64,000 bases of DNA from Isoetes taiwanensis (Eukaryota; Streptophyta; Lycopodiopsida; Isoetales; Isoetaceae), in the NCBI GenBank assembly GCA_021234155.1, contig JAJEKV010000064.1:3968001-4032000 (forward strand). The letters run 5' to 3'. Made by a program: the position numbers and the translations under genes. Every line of letters begins with the position of its first letter. Positions within the stretch are counted from its first letter, which is position 1. This document shows, piece after piece, positions 19,977-31,047 of the stretch. Under the pieces are notes generated by a model. It was not told the origin of the DNA. It was given only the letters and a program-made list of their open reading frames with translations, and did no database searches.

Positions 19977-22642
19977 TCATGGAGAATGACAAGCGTCATC
20001 ACCATAAACCTTCTCCAATTCCTTCTTCACAAACCTGCAGAACTGCAACTGTTTTCCAGAAAGTCTTTCCAAGCATAGCTTCATAATCTTTCTATCTGTC
20101 TTAGGCCAAGGCTTGTATCTATGTGTATTCTTCACCAGTGACTTCATTTCTTCCTCAGTCTTGGCCTGCGGTGATTTCTTCTATCTTTGGGGTGTGATCT
20201 TTGGAAGCACTTCATCATGGACATCCATCTTGAATGCAGGTACCCGCAGAAATTTCCAGGGACTGCTAAGGTAAGACTTGTACAATGAATCATCAAGAAG
20301 CAAAGTCTTACCCGAGAATCTTGGGTATGACTCATATATTTTCCCAAGTGGCTTCATCATGACTGGACAGCCAGGTTTGTTAGGGTGGTGAAAACTGGTC
20401 TGCACACATTTTTCCTGTCCCCATACAAATTCAAATCTGTCCCTCAAATCTGGACATAGTACTTGCAGCACATCTTCCACATTGGAGAGTTGCATTGATG
20501 ACCATATACCAACACGACACTTCTGTAACAAAGTCTTCAAGAAGAACACTGCTTCGGGTCTGAATATCACTTTCTTTCTGCTAGTGTATGTCATTGTCAA
20601 TCCCCGCTTCCAAGCCGTATGTGTTCATTTGCACCAAATGTTTTTACCAACACACCATTTAAATCCAAGACAATGAGTTTATCTTTGGCTGGCAAATCAA
20701 TATTTAGTACGTTGGAACATCCTGAATACCTACACAACAGGAATTACTACATGAATAAATAGATGAAGATGAAAATGAAAAATGGGTTGAATGTGGAAAC
20801 CTTTCTGTATCAACAGCAGGATTCTCTGACCTAACAGAATGAACTGGTAATCCCTACAAATTGAATGCAACAAAAGAAAATCAATAATATTCAATGTTTT
20901 AATCAACACTAAGTTGTGGACTTGCCCAACAATGCCCATACCCCCTTTCCAGGGTTATTAATGGCAGAAATCACTTGTTGAAGATCAGGCTCACCTGAAC
21001 CTTGAGGGCCTGATTCTGCATTTTCTTCAGAACACACTTCGATATGTGTGGTGTCATGATTGAGACTGCTTCCTGCATCTTTTGCATAGCTACTTCTTGT
21101 TCTCTTTCTTGTAGCCCGAACAACTACTTTGCTATCCTCCGGCTTACCCCTCTTTGTTCTTCCCCTTTCCTTTCGCAAATATTCAGCCAAGTTGCCCTCA
21201 TCCGATGGAATTACTCCCTCAACTTCCTTAGGTGCTTCAGTGTGTACAATCGGGTCTGTTGTTTTTTCCACAACTGGTGTTGTGTTTACAGCTTCTTCTA
21301 TAGCTTCTTGGACAGCTTCTTGGACTGGTGGTGGTGGTTCTCATTGTTGCAATCAAATCGATCACAATTGATTGTACTCCTATAGGACTTCTTGTGGTGT
21401 TGTGCATCTTCAAATGGCACCATTGTCCTTCTTTGAACCCTCAGCGGTGAGACCTCAATTGCGTGACGGATTAACACATCCTTTTTGGTGTACTATTTGA
21501 AGCACCTGCAACATGGCCAAAACCTAGCTCGTCAAATACACCCTCTGGCACCTTTCCAGGGCAACCATGAATACATTGTCCTCCTCTCAACAATGAACAA
21601 CAAGCTATATGATACTCATGTTGGCAATTCGATTGCTAAACTTAACTTAAGTAAGCTTTTAGTGAATTCCAGACCACATCATTAGAACATGTATAAAATG
21701 AATCTTCCACTAGCAACTTATCTCGTATAATAGTAGAGATGCTAAATGTTGCAGGAGTATCCATTTTCAGTTTCCACAAATTGTTTATGTAGAAATGCAG
21801 GAGTCTCTGTTCTTCTTCGAGAACTTTTAACTCCTCCTCAAGTTTGAGTTTACGTTTGACCTGCTCATTAACAGATGTAGGGTTCATTGCTTTTTGTACC
21901 TTGTTCTCGTGCCAAGTTTCCATCACGACAACCGCTCCAAATCTTTAATTTCTGCCTCCAACTCACATGTTGGATTAAGCTTGAACTCCTCCTGTTTTGT
22001 AGCCAAATCATTTGTGGCCTGTCTTAAACTGTTTTCAGCCTCTTCCAACATCATTTTCTGTAATTCAGAGGCCTTCTCATTGCCTTTCAGCTCACTTCCT
22101 ACTGCTTCCAGATTCTTTGTGATAAGTAAAACTGATTTTCCAATCTCTGTCTTGCATTCTCTAAGGTTTTATGTTTTCATCACATGCATCGACCTCATTT
22201 GATCCGGTGCCACCTTTGGCTTTGCCTTCATTTTGAGCTTTTCCTAACATGTGCTACAACATCGCCTCTGTTTTTACTTGTCTATTGTTGTGGTATCTTT
22301 GACATTACCGCGACAAATGCAGCCCGATTTACTTTGTGTTCCTCGGTGCAAGTATTGATCTAGTGCAATTTTCAAGCGCGAAAAGCAAGGGCGGTTGCTT
22401 TCTTACTTCTTTGTTGTGACAATTCTTGTAGATTTACAGAGTGTTTCCAACTTCTCTTGAAGATGCTCCTTTGCACGCGATTGCCATTTTATCTTTCCCT
22501 TGTTCAACTTCTTTGTCCAAACAGAATCCCAATCTCGATCCGTGACATTATTTTCCAACCAAGCTTCTTCCTCGTGGGGCTTCACCCCCGAATTGCACAG
22601 ACCTCTGATGGTGTGAAAATCATCCGCGCTCCATGCCTCCAT
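19977..22642 (-). CDS. FCP1/SCP-like HAD phosphatase-type protein with DLNG variant, split gene, possibly a pseudogene
   Basis: On the minus strand several exons are readable. The N-terminus starts at ATG 22,642 (MEAWSADDFHTIRGLCNSGV, about 80 residues). A coiled-coil exon (about 22,160-21,935) and another coiled-coil frame (21,926-21,645) follow. Next is a basic/acidic linker (21,271-20,912), then a short exon (20,856-20,803) and the HAD exon from about 20,735. The HAD part has LIVLDLNGVLV (motif I), KCRVGIWSSM (motif II region), KTLLLDDSLYKSYLSS (motif IV) and a basic C-terminus ending at 19,977. In active FCP1/SCP enzymes motif I is D-x-D-x-T; here the second aspartate is asparagine, so phosphatase activity is doubtful. 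There is a frame change after LV and an in-frame TAG at 20,181-20,183 before the last 68 codons. It converges with the glutamate-rich frame at 18.4 kb. Confidence 0.6.
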
Positions 22643-22644
22643 CG

Positions 22645-23250
22645 TCAACAGTGAAACACTGATCTGAGTTTTCGCGCCCAGGGGAAAAGGAGGGAGAAGG
22701 GCGCGGCTTCGCTTCGACGTCCATGAAGTTTCAAAGACTTAAAGTGCTTAAACGCTTCGCCAAAAGTTGTACCCCACTAGCGATTTTACACCCCCGCCCG
22801 AAGTGCTTAGGTTCCATCTCAACATCCAATGCTTACTTTAAATCTATGCCAAAATGATCTCTATCCTTGACCCATGTCCGGACACCAAAGTACAATCAAA
22901 CCATGTGTCCTAGATTTCTCAGCATGAAATTCTACACTTTATTCAATGAAGGATATTTCTTGTTAAGTCTTTGTCCCTATCTTGTTGTCCCATTTTAATC
23001 CGTTTGATGCAGAGCCCACAGAATATCCTCTCCATAAATTTATTAGCAATATATACTGTCCAGCATTGCTGGGCTTTTTGTTAAGAAAGAATTGAAGAAA
23101 GAATGGAGCATAGAATTCTTTCATGCTATAAATAAAATACGAATGTACTCTATGCATAGCAAATGGGCTTTGGATTACATTGTGTAACCTAAACTCTAAG
23201 TTCCAAGCCATGGGAGTATCAAATATATTACGGGCTATTAAGTTGTAGGA
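22645..23250. other. upstream region of the FCP1-like gene; no further gene
   Basis: GC-rich for the first 150 bases, with AAGTGCTTAAACGC (about 22,741) and GAAGTGCTTAGG (about 22,800). These are inverted counterparts of the motifs at 18.30 kb. Beyond 22,870 the sequence is AT-rich with only short frames. Confidence 0.35.
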
Positions 23251-23611
23251 CTTAATCTCTTGGTCTAGTGGCAACACGCTAGTTCTAGCAACTATGGGTT
23301 TTGAGTTCGAGACCACCCAAAATCACACTCTGAACTGTTGGGTGTCAAGTCCCACATATGCCAAAAAATCAAAAAAATCAAAAAATCTGCCTGTGTATAT
23401 TCGTGTATACTAGATTTTCTATGTGTTAGTGTTCAGATATACTAGATTTTACGTATAAACTCTGCTTTTGCTACCATTTTTTTCACGAGATGCAAAAGCG
23501 TCAATTGAAAATAAGAACTCCAACTAGTAATCGTCGAGCCTAACCCCCACTTTTTCGATCCCTGGGTTACAGGTCCAGTTGGATGCATCTATCTATCTAT
23601 CTATCTATCTT
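23251..23611 (+). mobile_element. tRNA-derived SINE
   Basis: The head carries an A box TGGTCTAGTGG (23,261-23,271), which fits the tRNA consensus exactly. A B box GAGTTCGAGACC (23,303-23,314) follows at suitable spacing. The body is noncoding and the element ends in a CTAT repeat (23,587-23,610). No target-site duplication could be fixed by eye. Confidence 0.65.
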
Positions 23612-23705
23612 TAAAAGCATTTCTATACAAACCATTCACAATTAATCTCTCTCATATTTAGCGTATAAAGCTACTGCTTAACAGAATTGACAACTTAAAA
23701 AATAT

Positions 23706-24177
23706 GGATGTAAATATGGATGTTATTTTGCGACATATTCTAAACGAGGTGCACCCTGGACTACCATAGTCGTCGGATCTGTCGATCTTACGACCCAGAT
23801 CGTATGTTGGAGCCTGTGAGAGCCTCTCGTTTCGCTTATAGTCATTTATCATTGGAGGCGCCTATGATTTTGAAATATGAAATACGCTTTCGTCTAAAGT
23901 TTTGAGGGAATATCGAAGCTCTATACGGCTTTGCCTAAGATTTTAGAATATGAAATACGGGGGTTCGAATCTCTACCAAAATAACTCAATGTCCACTTTA
24001 ACCAATATACCCAGTGAGCTAATGTGATTATTTTTTATCTTAAATCTATGTTTTTGTTTTTTTTATAATAACCCATTCAATTGTTTTAGGGATATATAGC
24101 CTATGGTTTTAGGAATTGTTATTTTTTACATCCATATCAAATCCCCCTGGAACCCCCTGTTATTTTGCTACATATTG
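23706..24177 (-). mobile_element. inverted copy of the tRNA-like element with 20-bp ends
   Basis: Reverse complement of 11,047-11,515 over its length. It includes the body with GGCGCCTATGATTTTGAAAT, the B-box-like GGGGGTTCGAATC (about 23,960) and the poly-A (here T-rich, near 24,055). Its ends are ATATGTCGCAAAATAACA and ATATGTAGCAAAATAACA when read in the element's sense. Confidence 0.65.
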
Positions 24178-24179
24178 AG

Positions 24180-25070
24180 TTGCACAAGACAAATCTTTTG
24201 CAAACCTTGTTTAGCATAATTTATAATTGAGCTTGGATGTCTGATATGCTAAGACTGCCAAGATACATGTATCCGAGCCAAGCCATATGCCAAAAAATGT
24301 GGTGCACAATGCAATGGTATGCTAACCAAAGGTATAAGCCAAAAAAATGTGGTGCACAATGCAATGATCGAAGAATCATTAACACAGTTTCTCTTTGTCA
24401 AAATTAGCAAAGACTTGCTACAATGCATGTTAAGGTGAGTTGCATGTCAGGTCAAAGAACGACATATATAAAACATGTGCTTGACTTTATATATTAATGT
24501 GTCAAAATAATCCAAGTGTTTTTCCCGCTGAAGGTCCCTTGATATGTAGTCCATAGTGTACTCTTACAAACAATAGCCTTGTATTCGGGATGAGACTTAT
24601 TAGTCAAGTGTTATTTTAGAGTCAAGTGAGGGCTGCACAAACGTGGCTATGGAAACTGAGGCTCTTTTGCCTATATCTCAAGATGGTCCTTAGACAAATA
24701 TGGAATATTTGGCATTGGTTTTATAGAATTCATTTGCCATTATGGTTTAACTGAGGCATGGTGTCTGAGCATAAAATGATGATACTCCTCGAATCTATAT
24801 GCAGCTTCGCAGCAATGGAAAGCTCTAGATTTGGACAAGGGAGAAATGGTTTGCAAACAACTAAAAAGCTTGCTTGCAAAACTTGGCATAAACTTCATCA
24901 GCATACTGCCATGCAACCTCCCTGATAATTTGAAAAGTATAAGCTTAAGTGCACTAGGAATCAAGAATGGAACAACAACAACAAGGGCAATAACGGAGGT
25001 CTCTTGGTATCTTTTGCCCTCTATCCATCTCAATTTCTAGCTTATATAAGCTTAAACATAGTTGCGCTAA
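24180..25070. other. no recognisable gene
   Basis: AT-rich. An 18-base phrase, AAATGTGGTGCACAATGC, occurs twice in close succession (about 24,295 and 24,346). Frames at 24,740-25,040 lie on both strands and have no known motif. Confidence 0.35.
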
Positions 25071-25074
25071 TATG

Positions 25075-25297
25075 TAGCATAATAACAGGGGGTTTTTTTT
25101 GTATTTTTATACGCTCTTTTCTATGGTTTTTCATATGATTTGATGGGCGTATTGCAACAGACCTACCGATCAGTACATCTAGAGTGCACACGGTATTCTT
25201 ATATCTAAATGGCATATTTATCTATGGTTTTGTAATGGTTTCATATTAGATATTATCTATTGACATGCAAGCATCGAGGTCCACTGTTTTAGGGTTC
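25075..25297 (+). repeat. dispersed repeat, copy 2 of the TAGCATNATAACAGGGG family
   Basis: Same orientation as 9391-9626, starting TAGCATAATAACAGGGGG and ending near TTTTAGGGTT. A gene relic follows directly, so the element may have inserted beside it or carried it. Confidence 0.6.
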
Positions 25298-25627
25298 ATG
25301 TAGGAAAGGGGCTTTCGAGTGCGGTTAGGGTTGCCAAATTTCCTTCGATTTCAGGAGGACAGAGCAGCGGTTGAAGCTATGCTTATGAAGGAGCGGTGGA
25401 AGCTATCAACAATGGAGCAATTCTTGCTTGCATCCTTGTCACGGCAGAATATCTAGGTTGTAGAAGCGTGGATCTGTAGAACCTTGCGATATGGGCACTT
25501 GGAAAGGGAAAAACATCTGGCTGTCATTGCTCACAGATCGTTTTGCCCAAACCGCTTTAATGACGAGGTAAGGATTGATAATAAGGTTGTTTTGCATTTT
25601 CAGATCGGGTTGTTCGAAGGGGTTTGC

Positions 25628-26010
25628 CACTATTTCCAACATTGACATTGACTCGGATCCGGAACAACATGGAATGCCGATTTCGGATAAGTTGTATATA
25701 TGCCCTCATACGAAAATGCATAAAAACCAGATTTGGGCATGTGCGGATGTGTAGAGGCTTTAATGGTTTGCAATTATTGATGCCCATGTCAAGCTTGGGG
25801 AACCTGGATTTGGCCTTTCGGTTTTATGATAAAATCAAAGACATCGGCAAGGCGGATAAATTTACATTCTTAAGCACGTTGAAGGGTTGCAGCATCACAA
25901 GCCACTATTTCAATTTCATTCAGCCTGTTCTTACATATCTCAGGAATTCCATGTTGTATTGCTCTTTATATTTTTTGTCTGACGGCATTCTCCCTCATCA
26001 TTTGAGATGA
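25628..26010 (+). pseudogene. pentatricopeptide repeat (PPR) gene relic
   Basis: After a frame change near 25,799, AIIDAHVKLG (25,770-25,799) is followed by GNLDLAFRFYDKIKD and KADKFTFLSTLKGC. Together these form one PPR unit plus the start of the next, with the usual A-H-V-K-x-G, A-x-x-x-F-D-x-I and P/A-D-x-x-T-F-x-x-x-L-K-A/G-C positions. PPR proteins bind organelle RNA. Only about 130 residues remain, upstream sequence is unreadable as PPR, and the frame is broken. The relic cannot be functional as it stands. Confidence 0.6.
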
Positions 26011-26014
26011 AACA

Positions 26015-26930
26015 AGGATCCGCAAGAAGATAGACACCCACAACTGGGTATGTATTTGGTTCTGTAAGTTAAATTCTTGCTTTCATTCCAAATGCTAAGA
26101 GGATTGCTTTTTCTAAAAATCCAGGTTCAGACAAAGCCAAGATACATTTGAAGCTTCCAGTCACATGGGTCCAAGATACATTTGCTTCTTGACTTTTCGG
26201 GCCTTCTCTATTCCATGTTATTTGATAATCATACTTATATTGAAGCTACTTCTAAGACCTTGAAAAAGGCCGGTATCTATGCCAATTCCAACGATTCACA
26301 ATCTTATTCTTACTATTGCATCCATGGTATTGGATGCTGGCAAGTAGCTATGCTGGAAATGCAACATAACAGATGGATATGGGATGATCCTTGTCTGTGA
26401 AAATGCGTCCTTTATTCTTGGGCAATGCCATCACTGTATCTTCCATCCAATATAATCATTTTCAGGTTGTTTTGAAGCATTAGTATAGCAGCTGCAAACA
26501 TGCACATTACATGCAGCAAAACGTAGAGTTGTGTATGTTTTGGTTCTCTTTGTTGGTTTTTATTATTCTATCATAGTGTAGATCATTTCTCTAGGCTATA
26601 ACTACCATACAAGCTAGTAAGCCTGGGATGATGCCTGCTTTTTATGGACTTGGTTAGAGTTGGAACATAAACTATTATGGCTTTTTGCCCACGAGGGGAT
26701 TTTCAAATAGGTCTTTCAAGAGATTTTAATATTCTCACAACTCCAATGACAAGGATGATGCTCTCAAGGGATTTTGATATATATAATTATATTACATTAT
26801 GCTTTAATATTATAGTTACTCATGTTTCATTTTACTATATTCCCTTTTTTTTCTTAATGCTGCATATTACATAACACATATTGCTACATGTTTTAAATGT
26901 CTTTTATATTCTCACGTCTGTTTTTTTTTA
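26015..26930. other. no recognisable gene
   Basis: Possible relic exons of the same PPR locus at 26,182-26,400, but without repeat motifs. The rest is AT-rich. Confidence 0.3.
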
Positions 26931-27262
26931 TGGCCCGAAGGGCCAAAAAATTTTTTTAGTATAATAACCAACACATAACTTCCATTGACATTAATAAATA
27001 TAACCATTGGATCCAACACATTTAAATTAAAATCCCCCTTAAACCCCCTTTGGTTTGGGTGCATATTCACACGGGGGGTGACTCCGGGCATCGAGAGCTG
27101 TCGGATTGGCATATTCGCCCCTTATTCCTTAATCTACACCGTACGTAAAGTTCCTCATTTGTGGGGTATGCAAGTACAAGATTTGCTATACTGTATAATA
27201 AGATTCGCAAAATACTATAAGATTTCAACCGGAATACTATATGGTGTTGATTTCGTACGTGC
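26931..27262 (+). mobile_element. one-armed copy of the foldback element
   Basis: It starts with the GGCCCGAAGGGCC hairpin and a T-rich stretch. It then matches the right arm and centre of 11,778-12,167 in reverse complement, including GGGTGCATATTCACACGGGG, CTTATTCCTTAA, AAGTTCCTC and ACTATAAGATTTCA. The second arm is missing. Confidence 0.7.
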
Positions 27263-28090
27263 GTCTCCTCTTTTTATGTCATATTCCAGCATTTAGATAA
27301 TTTGCTCTACATATATAATATAGTAATTAGATTGACTTCGGTTCCATCTTTTATTTTGGCTGGACCTACATCTTTGCCAATACTCTTGTCATCGCAAGGT
27401 TAAGGATGCCAATCGAAGTGTGGACATCTTCAAAACCAATCCTCCATCCTTTATCCATGTTGCAAGCACTTTATAACAACCAGATGTCATTGATCCATTG
27501 CTCTATGAAAGCTTGGTAGGGCAACCTGGAATCCTCCATCTTACGTGTAGGTATTCCATAGTCTAGTATAGTGCCTTAGCCTCCAACATGCAACATTCCT
27601 ATTTTTGCTAGCAACATGTGACATTGAGTTTCTATGGAGGCTTCTAGCTCAGATAAAAGAAAAATGTTTCTGTAACTTTCAACCTCATCTCACTTCTTCT
27701 GAGCCAAGGCAACCATAGTTTCTCATCGACCACGTCCACATATCCTTGACAGCATACTTCTACAGTTTGACAGCATTCTTATTACTGCAACGGTTTTTCC
27801 CTCGAAATCGGGACGTTTTTTTTTTTTTTTTAATTATATGGATATGGAGCTGGTATATGGTGGCTAAAGAGTATTGGAATTATGAAACTTTACATACACT
27901 TCATAAGCATATGAAGTGGTACCCATTGGTATTTTATGACAAAATGTGAGTATGGAGTCACATATTCTCATATTGCTAATATTGGACATGTGTGACATTA
28001 TTTCAAAGAAAAGTTCAGGAAAAAACAAATGCTACATGCTAACATTGGATGCGAAGAAAAGGACAAGTGTGTAAATTTTGCATGCGATAA
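27263..28090. other. no recognisable gene
   Basis: AT-rich intergenic sequence with a T run at about 27,816-27,832. No frame of interest. Confidence 0.4.
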
Positions 28091-28092
28091 CA

Positions 28093-28290
28093 TTGTATGT
28101 GTATTATCAAAGAAAAAGGTCACATTTATTGTATGTGTATTATGAAAGAAAAAGGTCATATTTATTTGGACGATGGTACACCATATGGAATATGGAAGCA
28201 AAAATCTAAAGGAAAAGGGGACATGCATTTGGACGATGGGTTGCCATATGAACTATGGAAGCAAAAAGCTATTTACCATGTAAGTCTTTT
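28093..28290 (+). repeat. short tandem repeats that keep an open frame
   Basis: A 38-bp unit (28,093-28,130) is repeated directly after itself. A longer unit then encodes LDDG(T/L)PY(G/E)(I/L)WKQK twice (near 28,160 and 28,230). One frame stays open across 28,097-28,564, but its second half looks noncoding. I know no matching family; it may be chance or a small repetitive peptide. Confidence 0.35.
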
Positions 28291-28569
28291 AAATGTAAGA
28301 AATATTTTTTGGCATGCAAAATATCTGGCCGAAACAGAATTTAGGGCAAGTGCCTGTAATATCAGGGTAAATAAATTGGAGCGATCCGGCAGCACATCTC
28401 GAGCGGCAGCACATCTCATGGATTGCTTGAGGTGCACATCTTGTCCTATATGCTGTTGCTGGCTTTATCTACTTAGGGCATGGCTTTGGCATTTCGACCT
28501 CTTTAGCTTTGATTACGGGATGCCAACATTGATGAACATGAGACAGAAAGATCAAGCAATATAATTGTA

Positions 28570-29878
28570 GTTGTGCTCTGAAGAGCAGGATGATGCATGG
28601 AAAAGCAAGACGATGCATGCTATTCTTGGCCATTCCATGGAGAAACAACCATTTGGAGCTTCTGCAGCTGTGGACGAAAGCAAGATAAAGAACTAATACG
28701 AGCCAATCAGGTTCTATAAGTTTTGAAATGTTTTTCCATTTGGTTACAATGATGTACTGTTTGGATCTGCTTTGTACTTGGATGAGCATTTGGTTATGCA
28801 ATAGCAATAGGTAGATCAGGGTCACTGGACTTACATGCTGAAAAAGCATCTATGAAATAGGTGAATAATAGAGTTGTTTGCTTAGTATCCAAATATTGTG
28901 ATAAATATTGAGCCATGTGATTCCTTCAGATTCTGAAAGCAAAATCATAAACAATGCTTATTGTATAGTTGATCTGTAGGAGAATACTATTGTAAAAGCA
29001 GGAAAAACCGCATCTATTTGGGAAATAATAATTTGTTGCATGCGCCAGGTATAGAAAATTGTTAAGGGGCCTTAAATTCTATTTACAATATTGCTGTGAT
29101 ATGCAGCAGCTGTTGAGAATCTGGTCAGATCTGGTTGAGAATTGGCTTATGTATGAAGGATGGCTCATATGCTTTGTGCAAATTAGTGATTGGAAGCAGA
29201 TGACAATTTAAGGTCTTAATATAAAATACATAGACATAATGTCTAGTACTTGGACTAGATAATTGAGCCACTGATTTATGCAGGCATGCATACCACAGCA
29301 TAATTATTTGATATATGCTTAGATGCTGTGAAAAATGTCTAATATAGATGGAGATTAATTTAATTTTTGATAACAAGCAGTGTGAAGGGGGGTAACCTCA
29401 GAGGACCCCATGACACCTGCTAGTAGCTTAGGCTTTTACCCATGTTCTTGGCTAACTGTCCTTTGGTTCTACTGCAGGTAACAGGGCCCTCTGCTCTCTG
29501 TTGTGTTTTCAATGCATGATGACTTTGAAACGTCTGGGCTCTGCTATTATTTTTAGTGGAGCAACAATGATTACATTTGGAAACTTGCAATGGTGATTGT
29601 ATTTTTGGTGGTACATCCACTATTTATAAGGTAAATTATTGTCATTTGAATATTTTGAAGCCGTTACTGAAATAATAGAAAATTTTGAATGGCAAAAACT
29701 GATATATGTTTTGTTCTTCATAAAGTTTTAAATATAAATGATATGAAAAGGAAAAAGATGTAACCAGGTCTATGTCTTAATGCATGTACACCTGTATGCA
29801 TTGAGAGCTGCAAATTGAATCTTGATTTAGACAAAGGTCTTGATTAAGATTAATGGTCTGGTCTGTACCAGACTTAAG

Positions 29879-29880
<2 letters not shown>
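28570..29880. other. no recognisable gene
   Basis: AT-rich sequence with short frames in several registers and no motif. Confidence 0.4.
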
Positions 29881-29920
<40 letters not shown>

Positions 29921-30018
29921 CGGACAGTAATAAGTTTGCTGCGCTCTTTCTGGGTCCCATAGGCCGATTAGTCTCAATGGACGATAAAAATCATTCTTTC
30001 TTTCTTTCTTTCTTTCTT
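29881..30018 (+). mobile_element. LINE 3' end fragment with T tract and TTCT tail
   Basis: Thirty-six T residues (29,881-29,916) precede a 74-bp stretch that matches the 3' end of the LINE at 32,662, in opposite orientation (shared GGGTCCCATAGGCC and TGGACG(A/C)TAAAAA). It ends in a TTCT repeat (about 29,994-30,018). The LINE at 32,662 ends in a different simple repeat (TATTC), so these are related but distinct subfamilies. Confidence 0.6.
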
Positions 30019-30019
30019 G

Positions 30020-30955
30020 TCAAGGGGGATGCACATTTGTAGTGCGTAAATAATATCAGCGAATACTTTTTGAGGTTTTTTATTAGCATTTGCTTACGTA
30101 TATGTACCAAAATAAATACATAAGTATAAGCTTAGTTGCATGAAAAATACATTAAGGGGTATAGAATATGCATTAAAAATATGTAAAAATGTTGAATATA
30201 AGCAAAGAATGCATATAAAAGCTTACTAGTCTATCTATAGAAATATTTTATAGGGTATACATGCAAAGGGATGGATAGGAGTATGAAAAGAGGTTTTCTT
30301 CTAGAATAGTGGTAAATAAAGTGTTTCTACCCGATCCCACCTTCGAAGATATCATGTCCAATATACATATAGGTGAATCTCTCAGGGCCCTTGTATTTCT
30401 CTACGAACTCATTATATTGTATGAGGCCCTTAACCCACCTTGTCAACATCAATTTAGAAGAACATGGTCATCCAGACCTTTGAAAACCACCAGACTTCAT
30501 CTTTTCCAAATAGTCTAAAATTCATCTGATGCTGCCATACTGGGGTAGATTGCCAAAAGCACTTGTTGATTTGCTAGTGAAACCCGAAAAAGGGAGAACA
30601 ACCAATCCCATACATGTCTACGGTGGCTATACATCAAGAAGCAACACTCAATAGTCTCAGTTCCAGCTTGCATACTGGACATAAATCTAATACTCTAGGG
30701 TCAAATTTGTGGACACACACATTAACCCGGAGACATTTGTGAAGAATCTAGCATTAAAGTACTGTGACTCGCATGAAACCAACAACATCCCGCGATAGGG
30801 TTTTCATTCATCTCAGCAGTTTTTTCTACAATGGTATAGGGTGGGTAGCTGCACATTGCAGGCTACCCAAAAAATGAAAAACATAGGGAATATCCAGTTA
30901 TAACACCTGGACCCCAAATAAAATTGTGTGCTACAGATGTTGGCTAGTGTACCTG
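30020..30955. other. no recognisable gene
   Basis: AT-rich. A 69-codon frame at 30,309-30,518 has no known motif. Confidence 0.35.
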
Positions 30956-30959
30956 CCGA

Positions 30960-31047
30960 GAGCTTATCGCCGGGATTAAAAAACCCCGCCCTTTCGGGTT
31001 TTCGAGGAAAAACCCTAGCGATAAAATCTCGGCGATAAAACCCTAGC
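30960..31047 (-). repeat. LINE 3'-UTR-like fragment at the duplication edge
   Basis: ATTAAAAAACCCCGCCC...GGGTTTTCGAGG...AAAACCCTAGCG resembles 32,755-32,810, which lies in the 3' part of the large LINE, in the same orientation. It stops exactly where duplicated copy 1 begins (31,048). Confidence 0.45.

Noticed and set aside
23587-23610. CTAT microsatellite or other short repeats as a CRISPR array
   Set aside because: No spacers between units; this is the tail of a SINE in a eukaryotic genome.
31005-31047. Interstitial telomere repeat (AAAACCCTAG)
   Set aside because: The plant unit is TTTAGGG; here AAACCCTAGCG occurs only a few times and matches LINE 3'-UTR sequence.
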